From the NCBI GenBank assembly GCA_052173415.1, contig JBQMYQ010000024.1, positions 1-26,418 of the forward strand: a DNA stretch of 26,418 nt. Reading direction: 5' to 3'. The notes below the pieces were generated by a model. That model saw only the letters and a list, made by a program, of their open reading frames with translations, did not search any database and had not been told where the DNA came from. The number at the start of each line of letters is the position of its first letter. Position 1 is the stretch's first letter. A program made the position numbers and the translations under genes. This document shows, in pieces, positions 16,912 to 25,447 of this stretch. The stretch is from Wolinella sp052173415. GTDB lineage: Bacteria > Campylobacterota > Campylobacteria > Campylobacterales > Helicobacteraceae.

Positions 16912-17649
16912 CTAAAGCTTCTCTCCATACTTGTCATAATCAATCCCATAAATTTCACTGATATTCTGCGCATTGATGAGCTCACTGCTTTTGCCAAAGC
17001 TAAGCACCCTGCCCTCTTTGATTAAAAGCACAAGACTGGAGACAAAAAGCGCGTGGCGCGGATGGTGCGTCGTCTGCACAAATGTATATCCCTCATTTTT
17101 GAGCCCCTTAATCATCTCCAAAAGTTTAATCTGATTCCCAAAATCAAGTCCATTCGTAGGCTCATCCATCAGAATAATCCTCGCCCCCTGCACGAGGGTG
17201 CGCGCGATATAGGCAAGCTGTCGCTCCCCGCCACTCACTTTGGTGTAGAGTTCATCTTTGAGCTTTAGGATTCCCATTCGCTCAAGCGACTCAAGCGCGA
17301 GCAGCTTATCTGCGCGGGAAAAATCAAAAAAGAGCGGTGTGCGATGCAGTGCCCCCATAAGCACGACATCAAAGATCGTGTAATCATAGCTTGGCTCGTG
17401 TGTTTGCGGAATATAGGCAATCTCACGCGCGAGCTCCTTTTTGTCGTATTGCAAGATATTTTTACCCGCCAAACTCACCTCACCTTGGGCTTTTAAAAAT
17501 CCGAGCATAATGCGCAAAAGCGTGCTTTTCCCACAACCATTCGCGCCTAAAATACTGAGCGTATCGCCCTTTGAAATCTCAAAATTAATCCCTTTTAAAA
17601 CCTTGTGATTCCCGTAACTAAAACTTACATTTTTCACGCCAAGCAACAT
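16912..17649 (-). CDS. ABC transporter ATP-binding protein, iron/cobalamin/nickel-type (FecE/BtuD-like)
   Basis: Cytosolic ATPase that powers a FecCD/BtuC-type importer. Residues, counted from a TTG one codon upstream: Walker A GANGCGKST (37-45), Q-loop Gln83, ABC signature VSGGERQL (139-146), Walker B RIILMDEP (158-165) and the H-loop in TTHHP (194-198), about 246 residues in all. The ATG at 17649 overlaps the permease stop as TGATG, favouring it over the adjacent TTG. It is the last of three coupled importer genes downstream of a TonB-dependent receptor. The substrate cannot be read from the ATPase. Confidence 0.94.
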   Translation of the reverse strand: MLLGVKNVSFSYGNHKVLKGINFEISKGDTLSILGANGCGKSTLLRIMLGFLKAQGEVSLAGKNILQYDKKELAREIAYIPQTHEPSYDYTIFDVVLMGALHRTPLFFDFSRADKLLALESLERMGILKLKDELYTKVSGGERQLAYIARTLVQGARIILMDEPTNGLDFGNQIKLLEMIKGLKNEGYTFVQTTHHPRHALFVSSLVLLIKEGRVLSFGKSSELINAQNISEIYGIDYDKYGEKL

Positions 17650-18650
17650 CAAAGACGCCTTTTTGTGCGACGTAAAACGAGGATAAAGATGGGGATCCCA
17701 AAGAGCGAGGTGATGATTCCAATGGGAATCTCAAAGGTAAAAACTAATCGCGAGAAGCTATCACAAAGTAGCAAAAATATTGCGCCACACAGGGCTGAAA
17801 GCGCGAGCACATGGCGATTATCCGCTCCAAAAGCAAAGCGCACGATATGCGGGATAATAAGCCCGATCCAGCCGATGATTCCCGCGATAGTTACGCTAAG
17901 CGCGCTAATAAAAGTCGCCACCATGATGATGAATATTTTCACTTTGAGGACGTTGATTCCGAGACTTTTTGCCTCCTCTTCGCCAAGGCTTAGGGCGTTT
18001 AGGTATTTGCCGCTAAGCGAGAGAAGCACGATTCCCGCGAGCATGGGAAAAAACGCCGCCTCGAGGAATCCTTTTGAGCCAAAGCTAAGACTACCCATCA
18101 AAAAATAGGTAATCGCAGGTAGCGTGTCATTGGGGTCTGCAGCGTATTTCAAAACCGAGAGTAGCGAGGTAAAAAGCGAGCTTGAGATAACCCCTCCAAG
18201 CACCAGCACAATGACACTCCCGCTCCGAGAGTAGAGGGCTGAAACAAGCAGGGCAAAGAGCACCGCAAGGAATCCAAGGGCAAAAGTGCTCAGCTGCACC
18301 AGCGACTCGCCTAAGCGAAAAAACATTCCTAACGCCGCGCCAAATCCCGCCCCACTTAGCACGCCCAAAATCGAGGGCGAGACGAGCGGATTGACAAACA
18401 TCGCCTGATACGCCGCTCCGGAGATTGCGAGGCTCGCGCCGATGAGGAGTGCGCTTAGGATTCGCGGGAATCTAACCTCGCTCACAAGCGTATGTAAAAC
18501 TTTGAAATCTCCCAGCTCTTCGCCCAAGATAAGGGCTTTGAAATAGCTCAAATAATCCTGCGGCGCAAAGGAGTATTTCCCTAGCACTAGCGCACTAAAA
18601 ACCGCACTGATGAGTAAAAATATCAGGAATCCCAAAGCTCCTTTATTCAC
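17649..18650 (-). CDS. FecCD-family ABC transporter permease
   Basis: Inner-membrane permease of the BtuC/FecCD family that passes a siderophore, metal complex or cobalamin into the cytoplasm. The 333 residues are almost wholly hydrophobic with about ten predicted membrane helices. Family signatures include the GAALAISG-type segment (here LLIGASLAISGAAYQAMFVNPLVSP, cited as a landmark near 62-86) and the GIIGWIGLIIPHIVR region that contacts the ATPase. The start is GTG, overlapping the last base of the binding-protein stop (TAGTG); the local RBS is weak, so translation is probably coupled. It lies between the binding protein and the ATPase. Confidence 0.94.
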   Translation of the reverse strand: MNKGALGFLIFLLISAVFSALVLGKYSFAPQDYLSYFKALILGEELGDFKVLHTLVSEVRFPRILSALLIGASLAISGAAYQAMFVNPLVSPSILGVLSGAGFGAALGMFFRLGESLVQLSTFALGFLAVLFALLVSALYSRSGSVIVLVLGGVISSSLFTSLLSVLKYAADPNDTLPAITYFLMGSLSFGSKGFLEAAFFPMLAGIVLLSLSGKYLNALSLGEEEAKSLGINVLKVKIFIIMVATFISALSVTIAGIIGWIGLIIPHIVRFAFGADNRHVLALSALCGAIFLLLCDSFSRLVFTFEIPIGIITSLFGIPIFILVLRRTKRRL

Positions 18651-19723
18651 TATCTCGCGCCCCGTTTGACAACGGAATTCGACCTATTCCCACCCCCTAA
18701 AATTCGCTTAATCTCAGAATCATCAAGCGTGATTCCCAAAAACAGCTGATAAAACTCCTTCATTTCGCGCTCCATATCAAAGTGGAAAACCTCAGGGTGC
18801 GCAAGATTGATTAGCCATTTTAGCCCCAAGAATCGCATAAAAGAGGGCGGACGATCAAACCAGCTAAAAGGCTCACGCGGGATCAGATAAACGCGCTTTT
18901 GCTGCACGGCTCTAAGGAGCTTCCATTTGGGATCGTCGTAGATTTTATTGTAAAACTCGCGTTCATGAATGATAATCATATCGGGATCAAAGCCCAAAAC
19001 CTGCTCGAAACTCACGCTCATGCGCCCATATTCGTTCCCCTGTTTGGCGCATTTATAGGGCACTTCTCCGCCACTATAATTGACCACAATCACATGCAAC
19101 GAGCCATCACACTCCGTCTGCAAGCCATCGCTCCCCTGCGCGTAATAGATCGTGGGCTTTTTGATATTGTGCGTCTTTATGTGCTCCTCTAGCTTTTTGC
19201 TTAGCCCAAGCGATTCCCTAGCGTAAGCGACAAGCTTGTTCGCTCGCTCTTGCCTGTTTAGGATACGTCCAAGGACTTCAAGGCTCGTAACATATTCCTC
19301 CAAAGTATAAGAGTTAAGATAGAGCATAGGCTTCTTGACTGAACCAAACATCTCTTTTGCTTTCTTAAATCTCTGCGAACTTGCATTCACGAGGATAAGC
19401 TCAGGGTCAAGGCGCAAGAGCATCTCAATATTCGGGATCTTTCCCTGCCCGAAAAATCCGCCCACAACCGGCTGTTTGCGCACGCTCTCCGCAATATAAG
19501 GGATCTCAAAATTATTAAACTCAAAAATAAGCCCTGCAACCTTCTCAGGAGCGAGCGCATAAAGCAAATATAAAAGTGGCGGAGTGCTCCCATAGACGCG
19601 CTTTGGCTCGCTTTTAAGTAGCTCAAAATAATCGCTATTCTGAGCGATATAGGAGTCAATCTCCTGCTCGCTCATCGCAAAAAGCGATCCGCAAAATAGT
19701 AGTAAAGATAGTAGGAATCTCAT
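18650..19723 (-). CDS. Periplasmic substrate-binding protein of the FecCD-type importer
   Basis: Captures the imported ligand in the periplasm. From ATG 19723 the product is 357 residues with a clear signal peptide (hydrophobic run then Ser-Leu-Phe-Ala). A longer form from 19753 would add ten polar residues before the signal and lacks the RBS. AAAGGAG precedes the chosen ATG by nine bases. The body has the two-lobe class III binding-protein pattern: an early strand-Gly block, the LLRLDPELILV segment, and later GFDPDMIIIHE. No Lipobox cysteine is seen, so it is probably soluble. Cys residues near the centre are unusual for the family. The adjacent TonB receptor suggests a siderophore, haem, cobalamin or nickel chelate; I cannot decide which. 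Confidence 0.88.
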   Translation of the reverse strand: MRFLLSLLLFCGSLFAMSEQEIDSYIAQNSDYFELLKSEPKRVYGSTPPLLYLLYALAPEKVAGLIFEFNNFEIPYIAESVRKQPVVGGFFGQGKIPNIEMLLRLDPELILVNASSQRFKKAKEMFGSVKKPMLYLNSYTLEEYVTSLEVLGRILNRQERANKLVAYARESLGLSKKLEEHIKTHNIKKPTIYYAQGSDGLQTECDGSLHVIVVNYSGGEVPYKCAKQGNEYGRMSVSFEQVLGFDPDMIIIHEREFYNKIYDDPKWKLLRAVQQKRVYLIPREPFSWFDRPPSFMRFLGLKWLINLAHPEVFHFDMEREMKEFYQLFLGITLDDSEIKRILGGGNRSNSVVKRGAR

Positions 19724-20028
19724 CGGTTTTATCTCCTTTGTTGTAAGAATCATAAAGATTTGAGCCTAGGCTCATCACAGATAATATTTAGTAATACTAG
19801 CGGGAATCTAATGCGAATGCAAGATGGCACGTAAAATTACAAAAACTTATGTATGCCACCTTTTGCATCTTTTGTATTCAGATACGCGGATTCCCCGCAA
19901 AGCACGCGACACCATGGCTCAGATTTCTGCACGCCATTTTGTGTAAATTGCACCTTTTATAAAAATCATACACGCCTCTTTTGTGCCCGATTCCCCCGCT
20001 CTATTTTAGGCGAGGGAAAGTGCAAATT
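19724..20028. other. Intergenic region between the TonB receptor and binding-protein genes
   Basis: No gene is seen in these 305 bases. They hold the probable promoter and leader of the binding-protein gene with the 14-bp palindrome. Three copies of the window's motif also occur: GCGGGAATC at 19800-19808 and, in reverse orientation, copies starting at 19889 and 19989. The opposed copies could help end the receptor transcript. Confidence 0.5.
19761..19774. promoter_or_regulatory. 14-bp perfect palindrome in the leader of the binding-protein gene
   Basis: TGAGCCTAGGCTCA is perfectly self-complementary and lies 38 bases upstream of the ATG at 19723, probably inside the transcribed leader. It could be an operator or a tight hairpin. 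Upstream, on the minus strand, TTGCAT and TAGTAT with a 17-base spacer form a possible promoter. No match to a Fur or NikR box was convincing. Confidence 0.3.
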
Positions 20029-22035
20029 TTAGAAGCGATAGCGCAGATTCCCAAAGAAAACTCGCCCCTCTTCAGGATACCCCTCTTGAAATTCGTAGAA
20101 TTTGTCAAAAAGGTTGCGGATTCCCGCCTCAAGGCTGAATTCTTTACTAAACACATGCGTCGCTTTCACATCAAAAAGGGCGAATCCGGGGAGCCTCGTC
20201 GTCTCTTCGGATTTGGAAAGAATATCTGAGAACATCACGGACGCGAGGTGGATTCCCGTATTTTGGCTAATTTTATACTCGGTGTAGAGATAGCCTTTGT
20301 GCTTGGGGAGATTGTGAATGAGGCGATCTTTTTGCCCTTTGAATTGTGCGTAAATATAGGAGTAGTTTCCGCCAAACTCTAAGGAATCGCCCACCTTATA
20401 GACCGCCTCTAGCTCGCCGCCTTGATAGGTGGCTTTTTGAATATTTCGCGATTGAGCAAGCTCTTCTCCCGCCTCTTTGATTCCTGTCAGCACGTCTTTG
20501 ATCGCATCTTTTATATCTGATTGATAAAGCGCAATAGAGAAATGAAAAGAATCATTAATATCCCTCTCATACCCGATTTCATAGTGATGAGCGACCTCGG
20601 GCTTCAGACCGGGATTAGGTATATATTTCTTAAAACGCTCGCTATATCGCTCTTTCATGCTTGCAAAATAGCTCTTTTTTGCAAAGCTCACGCGGAGCAT
20701 GTCGTTCCCATCGAAGCTGTGCTTAAGCAGAGCCTGATAGTTCAAAATATCCTGCTTTTTAACATCAAAATCAAAAAGCCAATCTGCACCCCCGCCACGT
20801 GGCTTCCCGTAATCTTGCGCTTTGATTGCATCACGCACATCATAGCCACCTCCGAGCACCAAAGTCGTATGGTCGCTGAGGTTGTTGGTGTATTCTAAAA
20901 CAAACGTATAGTTCCTGTCCTGATAAGTCTGTTTTGGTTCGCCATCATTATGCTCTTTGTGCTCATCAAATTTATAATTGCTCGCAAATTTCAACATATC
21001 GCGCTCGCTAATCGCCCCGCCCAGCTCGATTCCCGCGCCTATGGAGCGATCATCGTAGTGGCTGTTGAAGCTACTCTTTTCGGTCTGTTTTGTGCGTGCC
21101 TTATCATCATAGCTCCTGAGCTCATTTTGGTAGGTGTCATGGAAGATTTTGCTCTTTACATAAGCACCGCCAAGCTGCGTGTGCGAGAGGAAATAGAGGC
21201 TGTCTTTATCCCATGAGGGCCAGTCCCAGTAGCGTTTCGCCAGTTTATTATTCTTGTATCGCCCCGTGTAGTCTGCGCCCTCTTTCATACCCTTTTGAAT
21301 CGCATAAGAGAGCGAATATTCATCACTCTCATTAGGCGTGATTCCGAGCCTTAAGCTAAATTTTTTATCGCGCTGCACGGAATGATCCCGCCGATTCCCA
21401 TCTTCATTCCCGATATTCGCCCGATCTTTAAAATCACTTGAAAGCTGCTGCCCCTGATCTTCCATGAAGCTCCCGCTCGCCTGCACGTAGAATGATTCCT
21501 GCTTTGAGCCTAGGCTAAAGGCGATATTATTCCCCATCGTCCGCGCGCTTCGCCCACTCTCAAAGCCATAATCCAAGCTCCCTTCAAACGCCTTTGTAGG
21601 CTTTTTAGTCACAAGATTAATCGCCCCGTCCATGGTATTTTGCCCATACAGCACGGAGCTAGCCCCTTTTGAGATGTCAATCTGCGTGACATCAAAGGTC
21701 GTGAAACGCCCAAAATCCGAGTTGCCATCATAAGGATTATAAACAGGAATCCCATCGATAAAGAGTGGCACACGACGCGCATCAAAGCCACGCACATAGA
21801 AGTTTTGCTCCGCGCGCGCTCCCTTTTTATCGACATAGATTCCTGCATTGCGAAACGCCACTTCAGAAAGTCGCTTCACTTCATCTTTTTGTAGCTTTTC
21901 ACTCGAAAGTGAAATAACACTACTATCGCTTTCGCGCCCCTCTTTTTGCGCGGTAACTTCCACCTTACCCAGCGTAAAAACCTCCGCATTAAGCGCAAGT
22001 GCCATCACACATGACAAAATAGCAAATCGCCTCAT
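20029..22035 (-). CDS. TonB-dependent outer-membrane receptor
   Basis: Gated outer-membrane transporter for a scarce ligand, energised by TonB-ExbBD. The 668 residues begin with a signal peptide (about 1-17) and a TonB box near VEVTAQ (25-30). The plug domain (about 35-155) carries NFYVRGFDARRVPLFIDGIPV and LYGQNTMDGAINLVTKKP as landmarks, and a 22-strand-type barrel ends in Asn-Leu-Arg-Tyr-Arg-Phe, the outer-membrane C-terminal signal. The plug and the late IRNLFDKFYEF motif match iron/cobalamin receptors. AAAGGAGGG precedes the ATG. It is followed by the binding protein, permease and ATPase on the same strand after a 305-base gap, making one uptake system. Ligand is unknown: siderophore, haem, cobalamin and nickel complexes all remain possible. 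Confidence 0.93.
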   Translation of the reverse strand: MRRFAILSCVMALALNAEVFTLGKVEVTAQKEGRESDSSVISLSSEKLQKDEVKRLSEVAFRNAGIYVDKKGARAEQNFYVRGFDARRVPLFIDGIPVYNPYDGNSDFGRFTTFDVTQIDISKGASSVLYGQNTMDGAINLVTKKPTKAFEGSLDYGFESGRSARTMGNNIAFSLGSKQESFYVQASGSFMEDQGQQLSSDFKDRANIGNEDGNRRDHSVQRDKKFSLRLGITPNESDEYSLSYAIQKGMKEGADYTGRYKNNKLAKRYWDWPSWDKDSLYFLSHTQLGGAYVKSKIFHDTYQNELRSYDDKARTKQTEKSSFNSHYDDRSIGAGIELGGAISERDMLKFASNYKFDEHKEHNDGEPKQTYQDRNYTFVLEYTNNLSDHTTLVLGGGYDVRDAIKAQDYGKPRGGGADWLFDFDVKKQDILNYQALLKHSFDGNDMLRVSFAKKSYFASMKERYSERFKKYIPNPGLKPEVAHHYEIGYERDINDSFHFSIALYQSDIKDAIKDVLTGIKEAGEELAQSRNIQKATYQGGELEAVYKVGDSLEFGGNYSYIYAQFKGQKDRLIHNLPKHKGYLYTEYKISQNTGIHLASVMFSDILSKSEETTRLPGFALFDVKATHVFSKEFSLEAGIRNLFDKFYEFQEGYPEEGRVFFGNLRYRF

Positions 22036-22140
22036 CGTTCCCTCCTTTTGGGCTAAAAATTAAATTTATATTCTCATATACATACATATAACGTAAGCAT
22101 CTACTTAAAGCCTCATAAAGGATATTTAATGGCTACTCGC

Positions 22141-22146
22141 TAGAAT
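22141..22146 (+). promoter_or_regulatory. Possible -10 box for the phosphomannomutase gene
   Basis: TAGAAT lies 29 bases before the ATG at 22176, with an AAGGGA ribosome-binding site between. It sits in the 140-base divergent gap shared with the TonB receptor, whose own leader is the AT-rich stretch near 22052-22092. Confidence 0.3.
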
Positions 22147-22175
22147 CTCGCTCAGATTTCCAAAAGGGACAAAAC

Positions 22176-23570
22176 ATGCAGAGCATTTTTAGGGAATATG
22201 ACATCAGGGGCATTTTTGAGCGCGAGCTTAATCGCGACACGACCCGAGCAATCGGCTATCTTCTCGCTCAAAGGGTGCGAGATAGAGGCGGGAAATACCT
22301 CGCGATCGGGCATGATGCGCGCACGCATTCAAAGCAGCTTTTTGTATGGCTGAGCGAGGGGGTCGCATTTGGGGGAATTATCGTCCTAAATATGGGCATG
22401 ATTCCCACACCGGTATCCTATTTTGCGAACTTTCAGAAGTTTGAGGGAATTAAGCCCGAGCCTATCACGCCGCACGGGTCGATTATGATTACAGGCTCGC
22501 ACAATCCGCCCGAATACAACGGCTTTAAAATCACACTTTTTGGCGAGCCCTTTTTTGGCGAGGATATTCAGCAGCTTGGCATGGAGGTCGCACAGATTGT
22601 GAATGCAAATATCCTCACGACACTTGAGCCTGAAATCTACCCACTCCCTGCGCTGGAGCGGTATGTGGAGTATCTGAGTGATGAATTCAGCGGGCTTTCT
22701 GGACTAAAAATCCCTCTCTCTTTTGATTGCGGGAATGGCGTGGCAAACATTGCGCTTGAGCCTATTTTAGACCGCCTAGGAATCGACGCGCAAATCCTCT
22801 ATGGCGAGCCTGATGGCACTTTCCCCAATCACCACCCCGATCCTTCAAATCCGTGCAATCTTAAGGACATTCAGGCACTTTTGCAAAAGCGCGGAGGAAT
22901 TGGCTTTGCTTTTGATGGCGATGCGGATCGGATCGCTGTCTTGAGCCAAAAATACGCACTTAAGGGCGATGAACTCGCGATAATTTTTGCAAAAAATATG
23001 CAAAATCCGCTCGTCATCGGCGAAGTGAAGTGCTCGATGAGTATGTATGATGAGATTAATAAAATCGGACGCGCAATCATGTATAAAACGGGGCACAGCA
23101 ACCTGAAAGTCAAACTAAAAGAGCTTGGTGCGCACCTCGCGGCGGAAGTGAGCGGACATCTATTTTTCAACGACCGCTATTTTGGCTATGACGATGCGAT
23201 TTATGCGGCGTTACGCGTGCTGGAGCTGGTAAAAAATGGCGTGGATTTGGATAAAGAGAAGGAATCGCTCCCTCGCCTCTACTCCACAGAGGAGCTAAAA
23301 ATAGAGACTAATGAGGAACAGAAATTCCCGCTTATTGAGAAGATTAAGGAGCTTTTGGAGGGCGATTCCCACGGGTTGCCCAAAATTATCGACACAATTA
23401 CGCTTGATGGCGTGCGAATTATTTTTGAGCGCGGTTGGGGACTTGTGCGCGCGAGCAACACAACCCCCGTGCTGGTGACGCGTTTTGAAGCACTCGATGA
23501 GGAATCGCTACGCCTCTATCAAGAATCGCTGGGAAAACTCATTGAAACTGCCAAAAATAGCCTAAAATAG
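22176..23570 (+). CDS. Phosphomannomutase/phosphoglucomutase (AlgC/ManB type)
   Basis: Interconverts hexose 6-phosphates and 1-phosphates, feeding GDP-mannose, UDP-glucose or related sugars for LPS and surface glycans. The 464 residues are the usual length for the bacterial alpha-D-phosphohexomutase family. The phospho-serine is Ser108 in TGSHNPPEYNGFK, the metal site is FDGDADR (246-252), the sugar-binding loop is EVSGH, and the phosphate-binding RASNTTPVLVTR lies near the C-terminus. Whether it prefers mannose or glucose cannot be read from sequence; many members use both. It opens a plus-strand run leading into glycan genes. Confidence 0.93.
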   Translation: MQSIFREYDIRGIFERELNRDTTRAIGYLLAQRVRDRGGKYLAIGHDARTHSKQLFVWLSEGVAFGGIIVLNMGMIPTPVSYFANFQKFEGIKPEPITPHGSIMITGSHNPPEYNGFKITLFGEPFFGEDIQQLGMEVAQIVNANILTTLEPEIYPLPALERYVEYLSDEFSGLSGLKIPLSFDCGNGVANIALEPILDRLGIDAQILYGEPDGTFPNHHPDPSNPCNLKDIQALLQKRGGIGFAFDGDADRIAVLSQKYALKGDELAIIFAKNMQNPLVIGEVKCSMSMYDEINKIGRAIMYKTGHSNLKVKLKELGAHLAAEVSGHLFFNDRYFGYDDAIYAALRVLELVKNGVDLDKEKESLPRLYSTEELKIETNEEQKFPLIEKIKELLEGDSHGLPKIIDTITLDGVRIIFERGWGLVRASNTTPVLVTRFEALDEESLRLYQESLGKLIETAKNSLK

Positions 23571-23581
23571 GGGAATCGCAC

Positions 23582-24586
23582 ATGGAGAGCCTGAGCCTTT
23601 TTGATCCGCTTGATATGCATGTGCATTTGCGCGAGGGCGAGATGTTGCAAAATGTCGCTCCCTACACGGCTAGAAGCTTCGCTCAAGCCCTTGTTATGCC
23701 TAATCTCAAAGAGCCTCTGTGCGCGGTGGAGCAGGTGCTTGCGTATAAAAAAGCTATCAAAAAAGCGTGCGCAAATGAGCATTTTGAACCTCTCATGACG
23801 CTATTTTTCCATGATAATCTTGACCATGCCGAATTACAAAAGGCTAAAAATGCGGGAATCCGCGTGATTAAACTCTATCCAAAAGGCTCGACTACGGGAA
23901 GTGAAGCGGGCGTAGCGCGGATTCTCACACCAAAAACTTTAGCAATTTTAGAAGCTATGCAAGAGCTTGGGCTGATTCTCTCTGTGCATGGCGAGAGCAG
24001 CGGATTTGTGCTGGAACGGGAGTTTGAGTTTTTGAGCGTTTTTGAGGAGATTGCCCGCACGTTTCCGCGCCTAAAAATCATCATTGAACACATGAGTGAT
24101 GCGCGCAGTTTGGAGCTCTTGGAGCGATTTACGAACCTCCATGGCACCATCACACTCCATCATATCCTCTATACACTTGATGATGTAATCGGCGGGGCGT
24201 TAAGAGCACATCTGTTTTGCAAACCAACTCCAAAACTCCCCAAAGATCGAGACGCGCTCCTATCTAGCGCACTAAACGCCCACAGCAAGATCTCTTTTGG
24301 CAGCGATTCTGCACCTCATCTAAAAGGAGCAAAAGAGAGTGCAGCGGGCGCGGCGGGGATCTTTAGTGCGCCTGTTTTGCTTGCCTATTTAGCGGAGATT
24401 TTTGAGCAGCACAACCGCCTTGAAAATCTTCAAGCGTTTATTTCCGATAATGCGCACAAAATCTACGCGCTCCCTAAAATGGGCAAAAAAGTGACGCTGC
24501 TAAAGCGCGCATGGCGGGTCAAGGAGGAGTATGCGGGAATCGTGCCTCTTGGTGCGCAAAGATTAATGAGCTGGGAAATGGAGTGA
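23582..24586 (+). CDS. pyrC: Dihydroorotase
   Basis: Zinc amidohydrolase that cyclises carbamoyl aspartate to dihydroorotate in pyrimidine synthesis. The 334 residues fit the E. coli PyrC (class II) type. Metal and active-site residues are visible in order: His13 and His15 in DMHVHLR, the carbamylated Lys97 in KLYPKG, His136 in VHGE, His170 in IEHMSD and Asp242 in FGSDSAPH. It begins 11 bases after the phosphomannomutase stop; the upstream AGGGGAA, partly made from a copy of the GGAATC motif, probably serves as ribosome-binding site. No functional link to its neighbours beyond cotranscription. Confidence 0.95.
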   Translation: MESLSLFDPLDMHVHLREGEMLQNVAPYTARSFAQALVMPNLKEPLCAVEQVLAYKKAIKKACANEHFEPLMTLFFHDNLDHAELQKAKNAGIRVIKLYPKGSTTGSEAGVARILTPKTLAILEAMQELGLILSVHGESSGFVLEREFEFLSVFEEIARTFPRLKIIIEHMSDARSLELLERFTNLHGTITLHHILYTLDDVIGGALRAHLFCKPTPKLPKDRDALLSSALNAHSKISFGSDSAPHLKGAKESAAGAAGIFSAPVLLAYLAEIFEQHNRLENLQAFISDNAHKIYALPKMGKKVTLLKRAWRVKEEYAGIVPLGAQRLMSWEME

Positions 24587-24598
24587 TGATTCTGGCGG

Positions 24599-24672
24599 GC
24601 GATTCCTGCGATTCTCGTAAGTAGGGTGCACGGATAATATCGCGCTTAAAAGCGGGAATCGGCGGGAATCGC
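24599..24672. repeat. Opposed GGAATC motif copies with a tandem 10-bp repeat
   Basis: After pyrC, GCGATTCC (24599-24606) faces its complement GGAATCGC (24665-24672). Two directly repeated GCGGGAATCG units lie at 24652-24661 and 24662-24671. A possible pyrC transcript end, but the loop is long and no T-run follows the arm. Confidence 0.4.
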
Positions 24673-24693
24673 GTGAAAAATTCAAAGGAGTTT

Positions 24694-24702
24694 TGATAAA
24701 AT
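24694..24702 (+). promoter_or_regulatory. Extended -10 promoter for the glycan genes
   Basis: TGATAAAAT has the TGn extension plus TAAAAT, 20 bases before the GTG start at 24722. It implies a short leader containing AAAGGA at 24711-24716. Confidence 0.45.
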
Positions 24703-24721
24703 CCCGCCACAAAGGAAAAAC

Positions 24722-25447
24722 GTGTCATTAATGAGTATCATGTATCATCACGTCAATAGCGATGCTTTCTCAAATAAGTTGGAGATTTTTGAAGAGCATT
24801 TGCGCTACATCAAAGCGCACTTCACCCCCGTCGTAACCGGCGATGAAATCAGTGGAAAATGCGTCTGTCTGACCTTTGATGACGCCTACGCGGACTTCTA
24901 TTTTCTCATCTATCCGTTGCTAAAAAAATACCAAATCAAAGCCATGCTCGCCGTCTCGAGCAAATATATCCTTGAGGATTCCCAGCAAGCACCACAAAAG
25001 CGTATGGGAATCCCGCACTATGAGCTTTTTGACCGCTACAAAGAGGGCACATGTTGCACGTTTAAAGAGATGGAAGAGATGATTGCAAGCAACCTCGTCA
25101 AAATCGCTTCACACTCCCATACACACGCAAATCTAACCGATAAAAATACCGATTTGACGACAGAGCTGAAAACCTCAAAAGCGATCTTGGAAGAGCGACT
25201 AAAAGTCGAGGTTGATAGCCTGATTCTCCCCTATGGCAAGCATAATAAAGAGGTGCTCAAAGAGGCAAAAAAATATTATCGGTATGTTTTTAGGATCGGC
25301 AATGCTCTGCATAAGGATTTCACGGGAATCGGCGGTCTAACCTACCGCGTAAATGGCGATGAGCTAAAGCGTCCTGATGAGATATTTCGCATGAAAAATC
25401 TGCTGAAATATCACGCGAAGGGGTTGCTTAAGAGGATTGCTTCGTGA
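24722..25447 (+). CDS. Polysaccharide deacetylase (NodB-type, CE4)
   Basis: Predicted metal-dependent de-N-acetylase or related hydrolase acting on a glycan. The 241 residues carry NodB motif 1 as TFDDAYAD (51-58, the metal-binding Asp at 53-54) and motif 2 as HSHTH (131-135, metal-binding His131 and His135). A motif-3-like LPYGKHN segment lies near 189-195. No signal peptide or membrane helix is seen, so it is either cytosolic or exported by another route. The start is GTG with AAAGGA five bases upstream; an ATG three codons on is too far from the RBS. It is coupled to the next glycosyltransferase gene by a four-base overlap, suggesting a role in building LPS or another surface glycan. The exact substrate is unknown. 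Confidence 0.85.
   Translation: MSLMSIMYHHVNSDAFSNKLEIFEEHLRYIKAHFTPVVTGDEISGKCVCLTFDDAYADFYFLIYPLLKKYQIKAMLAVSSKYILEDSQQAPQKRMGIPHYELFDRYKEGTCCTFKEMEEMIASNLVKIASHSHTHANLTDKNTDLTTELKTSKAILEERLKVEVDSLILPYGKHNKEVLKEAKKYYRYVFRIGNALHKDFTGIGGLTYRVNGDELKRPDEIFRMKNLLKYHAKGLLKRIAS

Noticed and set aside
22052..22095. Fur- or NikR-type operator before the TonB receptor
   Set aside because: The stretch is AT-rich with short repeats of TATA/CATA, but only one half-site resembles a Fur 7-1-7 element and no NikR spacing fits.
24652..24671. CRISPR-like or satellite repeat from the tandem GCGGGAATCG units
   Set aside because: Only two adjacent units with no spacers; they are better explained as copies of the dispersed motif.
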